From Boswellia sacra (Eukaryota; Streptophyta; Magnoliopsida; Sapindales; Burseraceae): 64,000 bases of DNA. The stretch covers positions 744,001-808,000 of the forward strand of contig SNVD02004565.1 of assembly GCA_013180625.2 (NCBI GenBank), given 5' to 3'. The position numbers and the translations under genes are program-made. The notes beneath the pieces are model-generated. The model made no database searches and was not told the DNA's origin. It saw only the letters and a program-made list of their open reading frames with translations. Shown one piece after another: positions 20,941 through 33,719 of the stretch (its first letter is position 1; each line of letters opens with the position of its first letter).

Positions 20941-23030
20941 AAATATATCTTAGTTCCCTTCATTATAGGTTCTCCATGTCATCTTCTTCTTCCTTTTTTT
21001 TTTTTTTGGCTGTAAGAATGAATGAGCGAGTGATATATAACTAATGTTTATTAATGTATTCATGGTGTTCATGTTTTTCAGCAATTTCTTGTGCATGGCC
21101 ATTTCTGGTTTCTGATTATACTTATTCAACTTGTTCAACACCTCATTTGATCATTTCCATTACCCTTCATATTTTCTTGAGATCAAATCGTCAACTATAA
21201 CCATTTCAATGCAACGATCAGTACCCGGCTATTCATGACTTTCTCTAGCATGCCATATTCATATTCATATCCTGATCATATCAAATATACAGCTACAAGA
21301 TTACTTTTTTTTTTTTTCTGTGAGTTAAGGTGCCATTTGAAGAAACAGAAACATAACCATAAACATGAAGCTGCTTACACTTTTCCTTTTCGAGACCTAA
21401 TAAAACCAACCAATGTATGCTGGAACATTGTATAGCAACTACTAATTAGAAGAACAGAAGAATGACTGTGAAATGATTTACAGCCAGGAATTATCAAAAA
21501 GCAACAAAGGAATGGATATTATCTCGAAAAGAGAAGTTTATATTTGATATGGAAATGCAGATTTTTCATGTGCAGCCATTGTGCAACAGTACAGGGTTCT
21601 ATTGGAAGATAGCCCCTATTAACGGAATGTTGTTGCCACAGATTGTATCAGCTTGTTTGTAGTTTAGTGCGGTTGCCGGGTGGGTTGGTTTTGAATTGTA
21701 AGTTTGTGCTGTGTTGTTTCTCTGGTAGTGTGGCAGCTTCTCGGATACTAGTGGTGCACAAAGTTGCTCTCGCTTGGCTGCTTGCTTTGGTGTGTTGTGT
21801 TGGGGTTATCACACATTCTTTTTGGTCATATAAATTTTTTTCATTATTGCCCAAATCATATATGGAGGCAACTGATACTCCAGTTGGGATATATCCAACC
21901 AGTATTGCTTTGACATAAAGCATAATTTCCAACATGAATTGAATTTCCTAATTGGATATATATATGGACAATTTTCATTCATGTCAATAATATTGTTCAA
22001 AAGGTACATTGTTAACACAAGGGACCTCTGGCAATTTGCAAAATCATTTTCGTTCATGATGAGTAATCATAAACAATCATCCTTACCAACTGCTTTAAAT
22101 TATATATATGGAAATTGAGAATGGGTCAAACGAGAGGCTTGGCTACAAGTTAAAAGACAAACAGAAAGTCTTTATGTTCACTAGATATAAGTGCAACTAT
22201 AAATTCACATCACATCACCACCCAAGACGCATACATGCTCTTTCTACTAGTAACACGATTTCAAGGTAAGGTTGATTATATTTTGAGTATGAAATTTTCG
22301 AAATTAAACAACTTATAGTAGATAAGTAATTTATTTTCTTAATCATATCAATCCTTTGTTCATAGTTGGTTTATGATTTAACTATCCTTATTCCTTAATT
22401 TCACGTTTACCACATGATGTTGATCGACTTGAACAACAAAAATATTGTTTTTTAATCTAACTTTAGTTAACCCGAACCATCTATAAAGTTTGTATTGTAA
22501 ATGGACGGTTTTGTTTCTGTGCTTCAAACCTAAAATGTGTCTACTAATGTAGCCTTTTTTAAATCGTATAGCTTCCATATACAACAGCGGTATGGGACTT
22601 CAAGTCACGATACACCTCCAGTCACAATTGCATTGATAATGTATTGTAAATGGCTTAATAGATATTATCCGTTTTAGTAATACATGATCTCATGATTTTG
22701 TTTCTCAACTTCATTTCCTATTATAATATTTAAACTGTACAACTCTTATATACAGGAGCGATGTGGGACTTAAAAGTTACAAATATGTAAAAAAAAATTA
22801 TTTTAAATATAATCATTTAGGCGTAGCTGTAAAAAAAAAATTAATTGATTTGGAAATACACTGTGCAATTAATTTTGTATTAAAAATTTTTGTATGACGC
22901 GTCAAAGAGTGATTGGCAAAGATATTCATTGACCAGACCAAAGTCCAAACACAAACTACGATCCGACGTATCAAATCATCTCCTTATCGGTATCCTTACA
23001 AAATTACCGAATACCCCAACATTTTATCTG
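20941..23030. other. Intergenic DNA between EAR-motif gene and HSP90-6
   Basis: T-rich 3' flank first, then AT-rich spacer. The frames at 21643-21918 and 21648-21935 overlap on opposite strands and have no recognisable content. Two diverged copies of a short sequence (GCGATGTGGGACTT type) occur at about 22571 and 22739. Otherwise nothing can be assigned. Confidence 0.5.
22571..22781. repeat. Diverged direct repeat containing TGTGGGACTT
   Basis: The segment near 22575-22607 (ATACAACAGCGGTATGGGAC) recurs as ATACAGGAGCGATGTGGGAC near 22751-22775. The copies are about 170 bases apart in the same direction. They may be part of an old transposable element; no ends or coding part were found. Confidence 0.4.
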
Positions 23031-23033
23031 TTA

Positions 23034-23123
23034 TTCTCGAAATATTGAAAAAAAAAAAAAAACATCATCTCCAGAAGCTTCCCTAAACCCAATCAAAACC
23101 CTACTGAAACCTCTTTTATAAGT
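23034..23123 (+). promoter_or_regulatory. HSP90-6 promoter with heat-shock elements and TATA
   Basis: TTCTCGAA at 23034-23041 is a perfect TTCnnGAA heat-shock unit, with another GAA at 23047-23049. GAAGCTTC at 23074-23081 is a second perfect dimer (GAAnnTTC). A TATA-like TTTTATAAGT follows at about 23114-23123, about 85 bases before the ATG. This arrangement, HSE pairs just upstream of TATA, is what heat-shock-factor-driven plant promoters look like. Confidence 0.7.
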
Positions 23124-23207
23124 CCTTCACCACCTTAACTCGCTCTCAACTCAGAGTCTAACAGCTGAACTCCCGCACAAATTCTCTCGTATAGAAAGCT
23201 TGCGATC

Positions 23208-26200
23208 ATGCACAGGCTCACGAGGCGCTCGGCTTCGACTATCCTACGCCACGGCGGCGCACGTTACCTCCGAAATGCGGCCGTCGCACCTATCTTCTGC
23301 ACCACTCACTCAGTCGATTCGGTACTCTCTTAATTGGACTTCGTTTTCTCTATTTTACGTGTCTTTGATGAACTGATATTGTTGCGAGAGGTGCGACGTT
23401 TGATGATTCTTTTAGTTAAATATTGACTAATGCATATACATTTTAAAGTTATTCATTCATCGAAGGAGAAAATTTGGTATGTAAGTATATGGTATCCAAA
23501 TAATTATAGTTAATATAATTTTTTTTAATTTTAATATCGTTTAAACTTGTTCCTTGTAAATTAAATATTAATATTAAAAATTAAATATTATTAAGGTTTG
23601 TGAAATATTCCTGTGTCATATCGTTTTTCGAGTTTAATTTGGATTAATAAAGCTTTATAGGATTCCCGTGTCAATGCTTATTCAAAGCTTATTCAACGTG
23701 TCTTGAAGGCATTTCATTTTTTGAGTTTAAAAATTTTTATTAATAAAGCTTTTAGGATCATATAATTTTTAGGTAGGTATATGTTTCGGGGGTAATATCA
23801 AATCAATTTTATTGTTTGTTTAATAGCTTGTGGTATAATTTTCTAATTTCTTATCCTTTTATGCTCGTACCATGTACACTTTTCATTTGAACATTAGCAG
23901 GCGTTAGAGAGTGGTACCAAACCCAGATGGTATTCAGCCCTAACAACTGGGAAATGCAACACTATTCAATTTTCAAATGATTTAAACTTTAACAAAAATG
24001 GCCTGTTTCTGGGCAATCGATACGAATCAACTGCTGCAGCATCTCACACATCAGCCCCATCTCCACCCACGGCTGAGAAATATGAGTATCAAGCTGAGGT
24101 ATACTGCTTGTACTATGATTTTAATTGGGCTTAATTTGAATGTTTGATGGTTGTAGAGTTTGCTAATGTATAATATTTGCTTGCAGGTTAGTCGGCTCAT
24201 GGACCTTATTGTTAACAGCTTGTACAGCAACAAAGAGGTCTTCCTTCGTGAGCTTGTTAGGTGTGTTTCTGATTATTTTTAATTTTTTTTAGAAGATATG
24301 ACAATGTATAATTAATGCATGCTTTCTTATTAGTTTCTTCTTCTTTTTTCTTTTTTTTTTTTTTTGGGTTGTGTCCAAAATTATATTTTCTAAATGTAAT
24401 CTTGGTTATAAATTTCTTTATCTGGGACTTAATTTAGTGGTACTGAATTAATATAGAACCAAATTGGTACTTTGAATGAGAAACCCTCGATATTTATCTT
24501 TTTAAAGATTCTTTTGCTTGGCGGTCTTGGTACTTAAGTAATCCAAGATTTTACCATAGTCCTAAATTGCAAATTTATAGAGATGCAACCTATCTGTAAC
24601 TTGATATCCAGCATTTGTAAGTTTTTAGTCTGGGTTTCTGGTGTTTTTAGTCTGGGTTTCTGGTGTTTTTAGTCTTGGTACCTTATTCCCACGATCTTAA
24701 ATATGGAAACTTATTAATTTGTCTCTACAGCAATGCAAGTGATGCTTTGGACAAGTTGCGGTTTCTTGGTGTTACTGAGCCTGAGCTTTTGAAGGATGGT
24801 ATTGATCTTGATATCCGCATCCAATCTAATAAAGATGAGGGTATTATTACTATAACGTAAGTGTTATGGTTGTTTAAAAGCTATTTTGTTAGTGATATTT
24901 CCTTACATTTCTGGTAAAACTAAAGCAATTTTCTGGTTACTACAGTGACAGTGGCATTGGGATGACTCGGCAAGAGCTTGTCGACTGTCTTGGAACTATT
25001 GCGCAAAGTGGAACTGCAAAGTTCCTGAAAGCGATGAAGGTCTAATAATTGAGCATAACTTACTATTTTGCAAATAAAGTGCTTTTATTTTGTAATTGAT
25101 AGATTCTGAAAAGTCAAATTGGTTTGACAGGATAGCAAAGATGCTGGTGGGGACAGCAATTTGATTGGTCAATTTGGTGTGGGTTTTTACTCTGCATTCT
25201 TGGTTGCTGATCGGGTATGATTCTGACCTAAAATTTCAAACTTTATGTTCATCATTTTAGCTTGTAAATTTAAACTTCTTGTGTCACATGATCATTATGT
25301 TTCCTTTGATATTGGAAGGTTGTTGTCTCAACAAAGAACCCAAAATCTGATAAGCAGTATGTTTGGGAAGGAGAGGCTAATGCTAGCTCCTATACAATTC
25401 GAGAGGAGACAGACCCAGAGAAGTTCATTCGTAGAGGAACACGGCTCACATTATATCTGAAGGTCTGTTGATTGGTTTGTGTGTCTTGAGTGGCTTGTTT
25501 CCATCTTTAGACGTATAAACTGAATTGGAGACCTTACCCTTATTTTGCCAAAATTTCTCCCAATTTTCAGCCTGAGGACAAAGGTTTTGCACATCCAGAG
25601 CGGATACAAAGGCTTGTGAAAAACTACTCACAGTTCGTTTCATTCCCTATATATACCTGGCAGGAAAAGGGGTACACTAGAGAGGTATGATTACACTGTT
25701 CCCTCTCTTTGTTTTGGATTAACCAACTTATCCTTTTGGGATTGTCATTGATGTCTCCTTCATATGTTGCTCTGTACAGGTTGAGGTTGATGAGGATCCA
25801 GCTGAAGCCAACAAGGATAAACAAGATGAGACAACTGAGGTAAGCATTTATTATGGTTACTTAATTCATTTATTTAATCAGCTCAGAACTGTAGTGAAGG
25901 AACTTGTTTATGAGGGATTATGACTCTTTTCTAACAGCAGAAAAAGAAGAAAACCAAGACTATTGTTGAGAAATACTGGGACTGGGAGCTCGGTAATGAG
26001 ACTCAACCAATATGGGTGAGTTTTAAGATTTCTATACTCGGATGTCTAGAATTATTTTGTGATGCCATTATTTGACAACATTTCTATGATCTTTTTCGTC
26101 ATCTGTGCAGCTTCGTAACCCTAAGGAGGTCACTACTGAAGAGTACAATGAGTTTTACAAGAAAACTTTTAATGAATATTTGGATCCATTAGCATCATCA

Positions 26201-28913
26201 CACTTCACAACAGAGGTAATAAAATTGTTGTTTAAACGCATATGATAACGATCATTCAATGAACTTTGCATGTTTTAGTTTTGTAGCTTTTTGATATCTG
26301 CTTCTGACTTGAGTGACCACTATTAATCCTAAATCACCACTGCTTCACAGGTCATTGGTATAGTAAAGTAGATAACACTTTGTGCTCTCACATTATTGTA
26401 TCCCTACTATTACTTATATAGCTGCTGATGAAGGTTGATTATGTAGGGTGAGGTGGAGTTCAGGTCCATTCTTTATGTACCAGCTGTAGCTCCTATGGGA
26501 AAGGATGACATTATCAATCCCAAGACAAAGAACATCAGGCTTTATGTAAAAAGGGTGTTCATTTCAGATGATTTTGATGGAGAACTGGTAAGAAGTTTGG
26601 CTTCAAATATGTTAATACTGCAGCGAGGTGAATGCATCAATTATTGTAATCTTACTTGTTCTTGTTTTACTTGGTTGTTACAGTTCCCTCGATATCTTAG
26701 CTTTATCAAAGGTGTGGTGGACTCAAATGACCTTCCTCTCAATGTTTCACGAGAGATTCTTCAAGAGAGTCGAATTGTATGTACAATTAGCTTTTTTTTC
26801 TCCCTCATAAAGCTTTCGAAAGGAGAGGATGAATTGATTCTCTGTGATTCTTTCTTTTTTTTTTCTGTCTTTGAAGGTACGTATTATGAGGAAACGGCTG
26901 GTTCGCAAGGCCTTTGATATGATTCTGGGAATATCCATGAGTGAGAATAGAGCTGTATGTTTCTGATATTACTTTCAGAACAAATCATATCACATTCCAG
27001 TGCTGAGGCTAAGCCTTCATCTTTCATAATGCAACAAATTTATTTTGAATTGAGGAAGGTTTTTTTTTTTTTTTAATTATGTTGTATAATCTGGACATTT
27101 CTCTTTCTTCCAGGACTATGAGAAATTTTGGGAGAACTTTGGCAAACACTTGAAATTGGGTTGCCTAGAAGACCGAGAGAATCATAAGCGTATTGCTCCA
27201 TTGCTCCGATTTTTCTCGTCCCAGAGTGAGGATGAGCTGATTAGCTTGGATGAATATGTTGAAAATATGAAACCTGAACAGAAAGATATCTATTACATTG
27301 CTGCTGACAGTGTCAGCAGTGCTAGGAACACACCTTTCCTTGAGAGACTTATGGAGAAGGATCTTGAAGTATGCGCTTTTTTTTTTTTTTTTGGAGAAAT
27401 TGAGTTCTTATTATCTTTTATTTTTTTGTACTATGTTTTGACCAATTTTTTTCCGGTTTCAATTGCTTTAGGTGTTGTATTTGGTTGATCCTATTGACGA
27501 GGTTGCCATCCAGAACTTGAAATCATACAAGGAGAAGAATTTTGTTGACATTAGCAAGGAAGATTTGGATTTAGGTTAGTTTATTGAAACATTATAAATC
27601 TTGAAATATTTTATTTTTTAGTGCTGGAGGATTTTTTTATGGTATCAACCATCAATTTGGGTCTACTGAGAAATTTGTTTGTTGGCTTAGTCATGTGACA
27701 TGTTGGCTGGTTGTTAGGTTTAGAACAATTGGTTTTGATCTGAAAACTTTAATTTACTGAGTTATTACATTCGATTGGGTAATGACGCATGTAGTGGAAT
27801 AAGGAAGATTTTTTTTTTTTTTTTTTGGTTTTGTTATTTCATGTTTTTGTGAATACCCAAATATGGCCTTGTAATGCCTGGGATTTCATTTCGTAGGTGA
27901 TAAGAATGAGGAAAAAGAGAAGGCAGTGAAGGAGGAGTTTGGCAAAACTTGTGATTGGATTAAGAAGCATTTGGGTGACAAAGTTGCCAGTGTTCAAATC
28001 TCAAATCGTCTGAGCTCATCACCCTGTGTTCTGGTATCTGGAAAGTTTGGTTGGTCGGCTAACATGGAGAGGTAAATTGCCTTTACTGTTATACGTGGGT
28101 AACATGATTTAAGACATTATTTTTTAACTTGCTTAATTTGAAATTTATATTTCTGTAGGTTAATGAAGGCTCAAACAGTTGGTGATACTTCTAGCCTGGA
28201 GTTCATGAGGGGAAGAAGGGTGTTTGAGATTAATCCTGACCACCCAATTATTCAGAACTTGAATGTACAGTGAACAAGAAAAATATCTACTCCCCCTGTT
28301 TTCTTTTCTTCGAAATTTAATCATTCTTATTGTGACTCCCTCTATTTTTTCACATTGACTTGCAGGCTGCCTGCAGAAGTAACCCTGATGACGACGATGC
28401 CCTCAGAGCCATTGATTTATTGTATGATGCGGCTCTAGTTTCTAGCGGTTTTACTGTGAGTAGTCAAGCTATAATCTTCGTTTCTTACTGCTATCAAGAA
28501 TATTTTTGCCACCTATATATTAAATTATGTATATACTGCTTAAAACCATACAATCATCCAAAAATTATCTTCATAATGCTCCCAGACTCGATCAAGTTCT
28601 AAGGTTTCACTGATGAAATAAGATCTAGAAATTCATCTCCCTAAACAAAAGACTCGAGTTATCATTGCCATCTTAATAATATAGTTTTTTACTAGTCAAA
28701 TTATCTAATGACCTATAACTAAAACTCTGATTCATGCAGCCCGAGAATCCAGCAGAGCTTGGTGGGAAGATATACGAGATGTTGGGCGTGGCTCTTTCAG
28801 GCAAATGGTCGGCGCCAACTCCTGAGGTGCAGCATCCTGCAGCCCAACCACAGACCCCAGAAACATTAGAAGCTGAGGTGGTTGAGCCAGTTGAAGCTGG
28901 CGGTCAGAAATGA
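23208..28913 (+). CDS. HSP90-6: Mitochondrial HSP90 chaperone (HSP90-6/HSP89.1 type)
   Basis: Twenty exons give 801 residues: 23208-23321, 23901-24098, 24187-24260, 24731-24856, 24946-25039, 25131-25214, 25319-25462, 25571-25684, 25780-25839, 25938-26015, 26111-26215, 26447-26587, 26684-26776, 26877-26954, 27114-27368, 27472-27574, 27897-28071, 28159-28264, 28366-28455, 28740-28913. The Arg-rich N-terminus ([20 protein letters not shown]) is a mitochondrial presequence. The ATPase domain has the catalytic Glu126 and Asn130 in FLRELVSNASD, DSGIGM at 172-177 and the lid [10 protein letters not shown] at about 214-223. A short charged linker (KKKKTKT) leads to the middle domain ([13 protein letters not shown]) and the dimerisation domain. 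The C-terminus ends VEAGGQK, without the cytosolic MEEVD or the ER KDEL. Family: ATP-driven folding of organellar proteins. Exon 10 has a tandem acceptor. Length and exon count fit the HSP90-6 clade rather than plastid HSP90-5. Confidence 0.96.
24619..24676. repeat. 22-base tandem repeat in HSP90-6 intron 3
   Basis: The unit GTTTTTAGTCTGGGTTTCTG plus GT is present about 2.7 times in a row, with the last copy degenerate. It lies 55 bases before the exon 4 acceptor. Confidence 0.85.
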
Positions 28914-29881
28914 GGAGCACAACAATTTCCCTCTTGTTAATGTTCCTATACGCATAACATATTGAGTAAAGTTCACTGGTGCTTAGCTTAGTTGAGAAAT
29001 CCATGAAATTATGTAGCTGGTATGGATGGTTTTTCAGAGATTCATTCTGCTTGGTAATATAAAGAAATATGCCGTCATTTTTGGTTGTTATTTCATAAAT
29101 ATCTGCCCAACAAAACAAGAACCACAATGAGTCAGTCATCAGTATTTCTCTGTGAGAGATTGGTATTTTAGGTTAACAAGCTTATTATGACATCTCAACA
29201 TTTCAAATTTTATGAACTATCCCTCCTGTATTATGCCCACTTATTTCCTAATCTGAGATTCAATCTTAACGTTAATTTCTTCCTCTTGAGGGTTAAACTA
29301 AAAGATCTTTAAACATAGAGAGTAATATATTATAACTTTTAATTACCTTCATAGGAGTTGCGTGAAAAAAACTGGGCGGTTATCTCGTATTGCATGGTAC
29401 GTCAAAGATGGGTAATAATCATATATCTGGTTAATTTTGAAACAAGGGAGGAGCAAGATAATTTCCACTATCAACTTTAGACTTATGCGACGCGTTTTGG
29501 TGGACATTGACAGGTGAGGGCCAGCCTTTGACTGGCCCCTCGCAAATATGATAAAGATGTGACAGGTCACCAAGCAAGAAAACAGACGTGCTAAAACCGG
29601 TCAACCCTCAAGAATGCTACCGGCCACGCCAGTCATCTCAGAGTTGAATATTTTTTCATTTTTTAATAGAAAGAGAATACGGCCGTTATCTTACATTACA
29701 TATTTGTCGACTCATGTTGACTTTTTTGTCCTGGATTTTCTCCGGCAAAACGGCCCTCTTTCCCCTTCTAACAAGGGCAAAATTGTCCCAACGGCTGCTT
29801 TTTAAGAATAATACTTGCTCTCTTCTTCTCTTTTGTCTACTACGATCGGTCGATTGGTTTCAGCTGAGTTCTTTTTCTCTG
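28914..29881. other. HSP90-6 3' UTR, spacer and OBERON 5' leader
   Basis: The first ~200 bases are probably HSP90-6 3' UTR. The OBERON leader likely begins around 29780-29830 in CT-rich sequence and runs to a GTGAGT donor at 29882. No protein is recognised between. Frames at 29614-30119 overlap this leader and its intron and are discounted. Confidence 0.5.
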
Positions 29882-30640
29882 GTGAGTACTCTTTCTCCTT
29901 TGATCCGTTTATTTATTTTTTTTGTTTTTTCTTTGCTTTTACTGTTTGTTTCCTGAGAAAATGGATACTGAAGGAATATCTTCTCTTTCCTTCCATTTTA
30001 TGGCTTCGGTTGACCCGATTTTTCATTCATCGCCGAGCAGACAACTGATGATAAAAGATTTAGATTCTAAAGCTTCAACCTATTTTTCTTCTGTGTTTTC
30101 TCAGCAACCAAACGGGTGATTATAGGTTATTTAGTCGGTATATATGTCTTTTTTCTTTCTGATCTGCTGATGCTTTTGATGTTTTGGCTAAGGTAATTTT
30201 TAGTTTTATTTGTGTTTTTATATATATTTATTATTTTGTTAGAGCTGGTTTATGCTTGATCTGGTTTTATTTCTTCTTTAGAAATTGATCAAATAGAGAT
30301 TAATACATATATATGTGTGTGTGTGTGTGTGTTACTGCGTAGGAAGTAGAAACTTGCTTTTATGACCAGAACCTTTGCTTTTAAGGTTTTTTAACTATTA
30401 TTTATGATGTAAATTCTGAGTTTGAAGTTATTGTTTTATCTTTGCTGAACTATAGGAAGTGAAGGTTTAGAATGAAGTAGTTATTTATGGAGTTTCTTCC
30501 TCTCCAATAGATTGTTTACTTGCGGTTTTTTTTTCCCACAAACCTTTTAGTTTCTTCATGCAATGTATTATTGTCTAGGATTGCCTTTGTATATTTAGTG
30601 TAGAAGGTAATAAGTGAACTCCCTTTTGACACATATATAG
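29882..30640 (+). other. Probable 5' UTR intron of the OBERON gene
   Basis: A strong donor (CTCTG/GTGAGTACTC) at 29882 and an acceptor (CATATATAG) ending at 30640 bracket T-rich DNA that includes a (TG)n run at about 30315-30331. The ATG follows at 30661. Leader introns near the start codon are common in such genes; this one is inferred from borders only. Confidence 0.5.
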
Positions 30641-30660
30641 AGTGTACGGGAGATTGATTG

Positions 30661-33022
30661 ATGGGAACATCATCTGGTTCTAACATACACAACCAATCTT
30701 CATCAAAAATGCTACCTCCACGTCAGCAACCGCGATCTGGAGTACTACAGACATCTCTATCACTTGTGACTTCAGATCCCATGCTTTCCCCTGAAGGGCA
30801 AGAGCCCAGATCAAACTCTGACAACATTCGTGGTTCTCCAACAGAGAGTGCTAGCTCACGAGAAACTTGGCCTGTTGCTGATGCTGTCATGTCTAAGAAG
30901 ATGGAGAATGGGAAGGTAGAGATCGATTGCCCTGAACAATCTGTAATTCGCCGCGTTTCAAGTGCTGATAAGATATCTCTTTGGGAGGTTGCAAGAGAAA
31001 GAGTTGATGTAATTGCTGAAAAGATGCATCATCTGCCAGACGATTTTTTGGAAGAGCTAAAGAGCTCCCTCAGGAATATCCTTGAAGGAAATGGGGGTTC
31101 ACAGCAGAGGGAGGATTTTTTGACTCTGCAAAGGCTTGTTCAGAGTAGAACAGATTTAACCGCTAAGACACTGACCAATGCCCACCGAGTACAACTGGAA
31201 ATCCTTGTTGCGATAAATACAGGGATTCAGGCATTTTTGCATCCAAATATTAGTCTATCTCAAACCTCCCTCATTGAGGTCTTTGTATACAAAAGATGCA
31301 GAAATATAGCATGTCAAAATCAGCTTCCAGCTGAGGATTGTACCTGTGAAATATGCACTAACAGGAATGGTTTCTGTAATCTTTGCATGTGTGTGATCTG
31401 TAACAAGTTTGACTTTGAAGTGAATACCTGTCGTTGGATTGGTTGCGACTTGTGTTCTCATTGGACTCACACAGACTGTGCTATTCGTGATGGACAAATA
31501 TCTCCTTCTGTTAAGAGTGGGGCAGTTTCCACTGAGATGCTTTTCAGGTGCCGCGCTTGCAACCGCACATCTGAGCTGCTGGGCTGGGTTAAAGATGTAT
31601 TTCAACATTGTGCTCCAGCCTGGGACCGAGAAGCCCTTATGAGGGAACTTGACTTTGTTAGTAGGATCTTTCGCGGAAGTGAAGATCCTAGAGGGAGGAA
31701 GCTCTTTTGGAAGTGTGAGGAATTGATAGAAAAAATGAAGGGTGGACTTGTGGATTCGACAGCTTGCAGAGCAATATTGATGTTTTTCCAAGGTACATAC
31801 TATACTAAGCTTTTTTAATTTAATGTCTTTTCTTAGCTGAGTATTTAATATTGGCAGGATGAGTGATATCTGAACTTGATTAAATCCTAAATGTGCATAG
31901 CATGTAGCATTAAAGCTGATAATGTGATCTTAAAAGATATGGCAGAAAAACTTATGAACTCTTTGCCTTGGAATTAATATTATAGCTATGATGGGAACTT
32001 TGAAACATTTGATTCATATTTTTAGTATGTGTGGATCCACTACCTTGGTTTTTCTTCTTTTCCTCTAATGCTTAATTTGAGTCATTTCAGTGGGATTTTG
32101 AGCTGCTAGCAATTTGCTTTATTCTTTACACATATGCTTGTAAAAGACAGTTACTGGGTTAGCTAGGAAGAAACCTTAGGACTCCTACTTCTCTTCAGTA
32201 AAATGCATGACGTAGTGGCATTGAAGACTTAAGTGTTTTAACTTCCCTCATGAGGTCAATTGTGTTTTGCTTGACCTACCCATCACTAAATTTTGTGCAA
32301 TGGCAACTCCCTGCCGTACAGAATCCAAGGTATCAGATGTTTGTTTTCAGTTAGTATTTCAGGGTCCCTTGCTTAATTTGGTAGTAATTTTTTCAGACGA
32401 ATATGCTGCATTAGTACAGAAACTTTATATCTTACACTTCATTTTTTTGTTTTCTCATTTTGTGTATTGGTTTTTATTTGTGTACCTTGTTTATAAAGAA
32501 CTTGAGGTTGACTCTCCAAAGAGTCTTGAAAACGGGGAAGGCGGGAGGCTGATTGCCCCACAGGAGGCATGCAACCGAATTGCAGAGGTGGTACAGGAGG
32601 CTATCAGAAAGATGGAAATGGTAGCTGATGAGAAGATGAGGATGTTTAAGAAAGCTCGCCTGGCTCTTGAGGCTTGTGACAGAGAGCTGGAGGACAAGGC
32701 CAGGGAAGTGACAGAACTAAAGCTAGAGAGACAAAAGAAGAAGCTACAGATAGAGGAGCTGGAGAGAATTGTGAGGCTTAAACAGGCAGAGGCTGACATG
32801 TTCCAACTTAAAGCCAATGAGGCAAAGCGTGAGGCTGAAAGGCTCCAGAGGATTGCTCTTGCCAAGTCAGATAAGTCGGAGGAAGAGTATGCTAGCAGTT
32901 ATCTAAAACTTCGGTTGAGTGAGGCAGAAGCTGAGAAGCAGTATCTGTTTGAGAAGATTAAGCTGCAGGAAAGTTCCCGTGCATCAAAGAGCAGTGGTGG
33001 GGTGACTCTTCACAGGTGTTGA
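30661..33022 (+). CDS. OBE1: OBERON1/2-type PHD-finger protein
   Basis: Two coding exons, 30661-31792 and 32499-33022, join within a Gln-Glu junction (CAA G/AA) to 551 residues. After a Ser-rich N-terminus comes the conserved OBERON region, with KISLWEVARERVDVIAEKM at about residues 104-123. The PHD finger at residues 229-300 starts CEIC and continues through CNLCMCVICNKFD, WIGCDLCSHWTHTDC and FRCRACN. The second exon encodes a long charged coiled coil (about 395-535). Family knowledge: OBE1/OBE2 are nuclear chromatin-associated proteins needed for shoot and root meristem function and the embryonic root, and host factors for potyvirus movement were described in this family. The frame opens one codon earlier with TTG; the ATG at 30661 gives the family N-terminus MGTSSGSN. 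It directly follows HSP90-6, as in Arabidopsis, supporting OBE1 over OBE2. Confidence 0.93.
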
Positions 33023-33719
33023 TGAATTGCAATACAAATATGAAGATCTGAGCTGTGCTATGGTGTAATTTCAGAGACAGACCCCCCCCACAACTTGTAA
33101 AACAACTCCCTGTGAAATGCTACTTTGTAATGTGTTATATAGTTTATTAACTTCGTAGCTAGGAGTTAGGGATGCTTCTTTCATTACTGAACAAGCGTGA
33201 ATGAGATGCTATTCGGCTTTATTTAAATTGAACTTTGTAGTATCTTTGACAGGAAAGAGCAATGAGTAAAAGACTATGAAACTTGAAAGTGATTCTCCAT
33301 GTGGTATATGTACATAGATGGTCAAAACGCATTTGTTCTTCTGCAGTTTAACTCAACGAATTTCCCCTTTTGTGTGACTTGAATCTTGCATATGTCAGAT
33401 TTTGCAATAACAGATTCATGGATGTTGTATGTCATTATCGTCGTGCATTTGTTTACTGTGCACGAACGTACACGGTTATAACTGGTGCACAACATTTTTA
33501 GTCATTTTCTATACCGCATAATATTCCCGAGGCTGGAAGCAAATGTCTTTGCATGAATAGAGGAAGATGGAGAATGGTTTGTGGTTATAATTTACTGCAT
33601 TGTTATTTCACTTCATTTAGGTAACCAAGGCCATAATTAGAACATAGGTAATTTTCCATGAGTATTTATTGTCAACGTTACAGATATTACATGGAAACAA
33701 GCTGAACTGAATGCGAGGA
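33023..33719. other. Convergent spacer between OBERON and the FAS1 gene
   Basis: This holds the 3' UTRs of two genes pointing at each other. A C-run (CCCCCCC near 33085) and ordinary AT-rich DNA are present; no coding frame was seen. Confidence 0.55.

Noticed and set aside
21643..21935. Overlapping hydrophobic frames on both strands
   Set aside because: Same DNA open on both strands, no homologue recognised, no clear promoter.
27361..27480. Read-through frame over HSP90-6 intron 15
   Set aside because: The extension past 27368 is poly-phenylalanine from a T-run. A GT-AG intron restores the conserved [12 protein letters not shown] segment.
32267..32498. Extension of the OBERON second exon upstream as one long frame
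   Set aside because: This is intron read-through. The family sequence joins FFQ to ELEVDSPKS, which requires the 31792/32499 junction.
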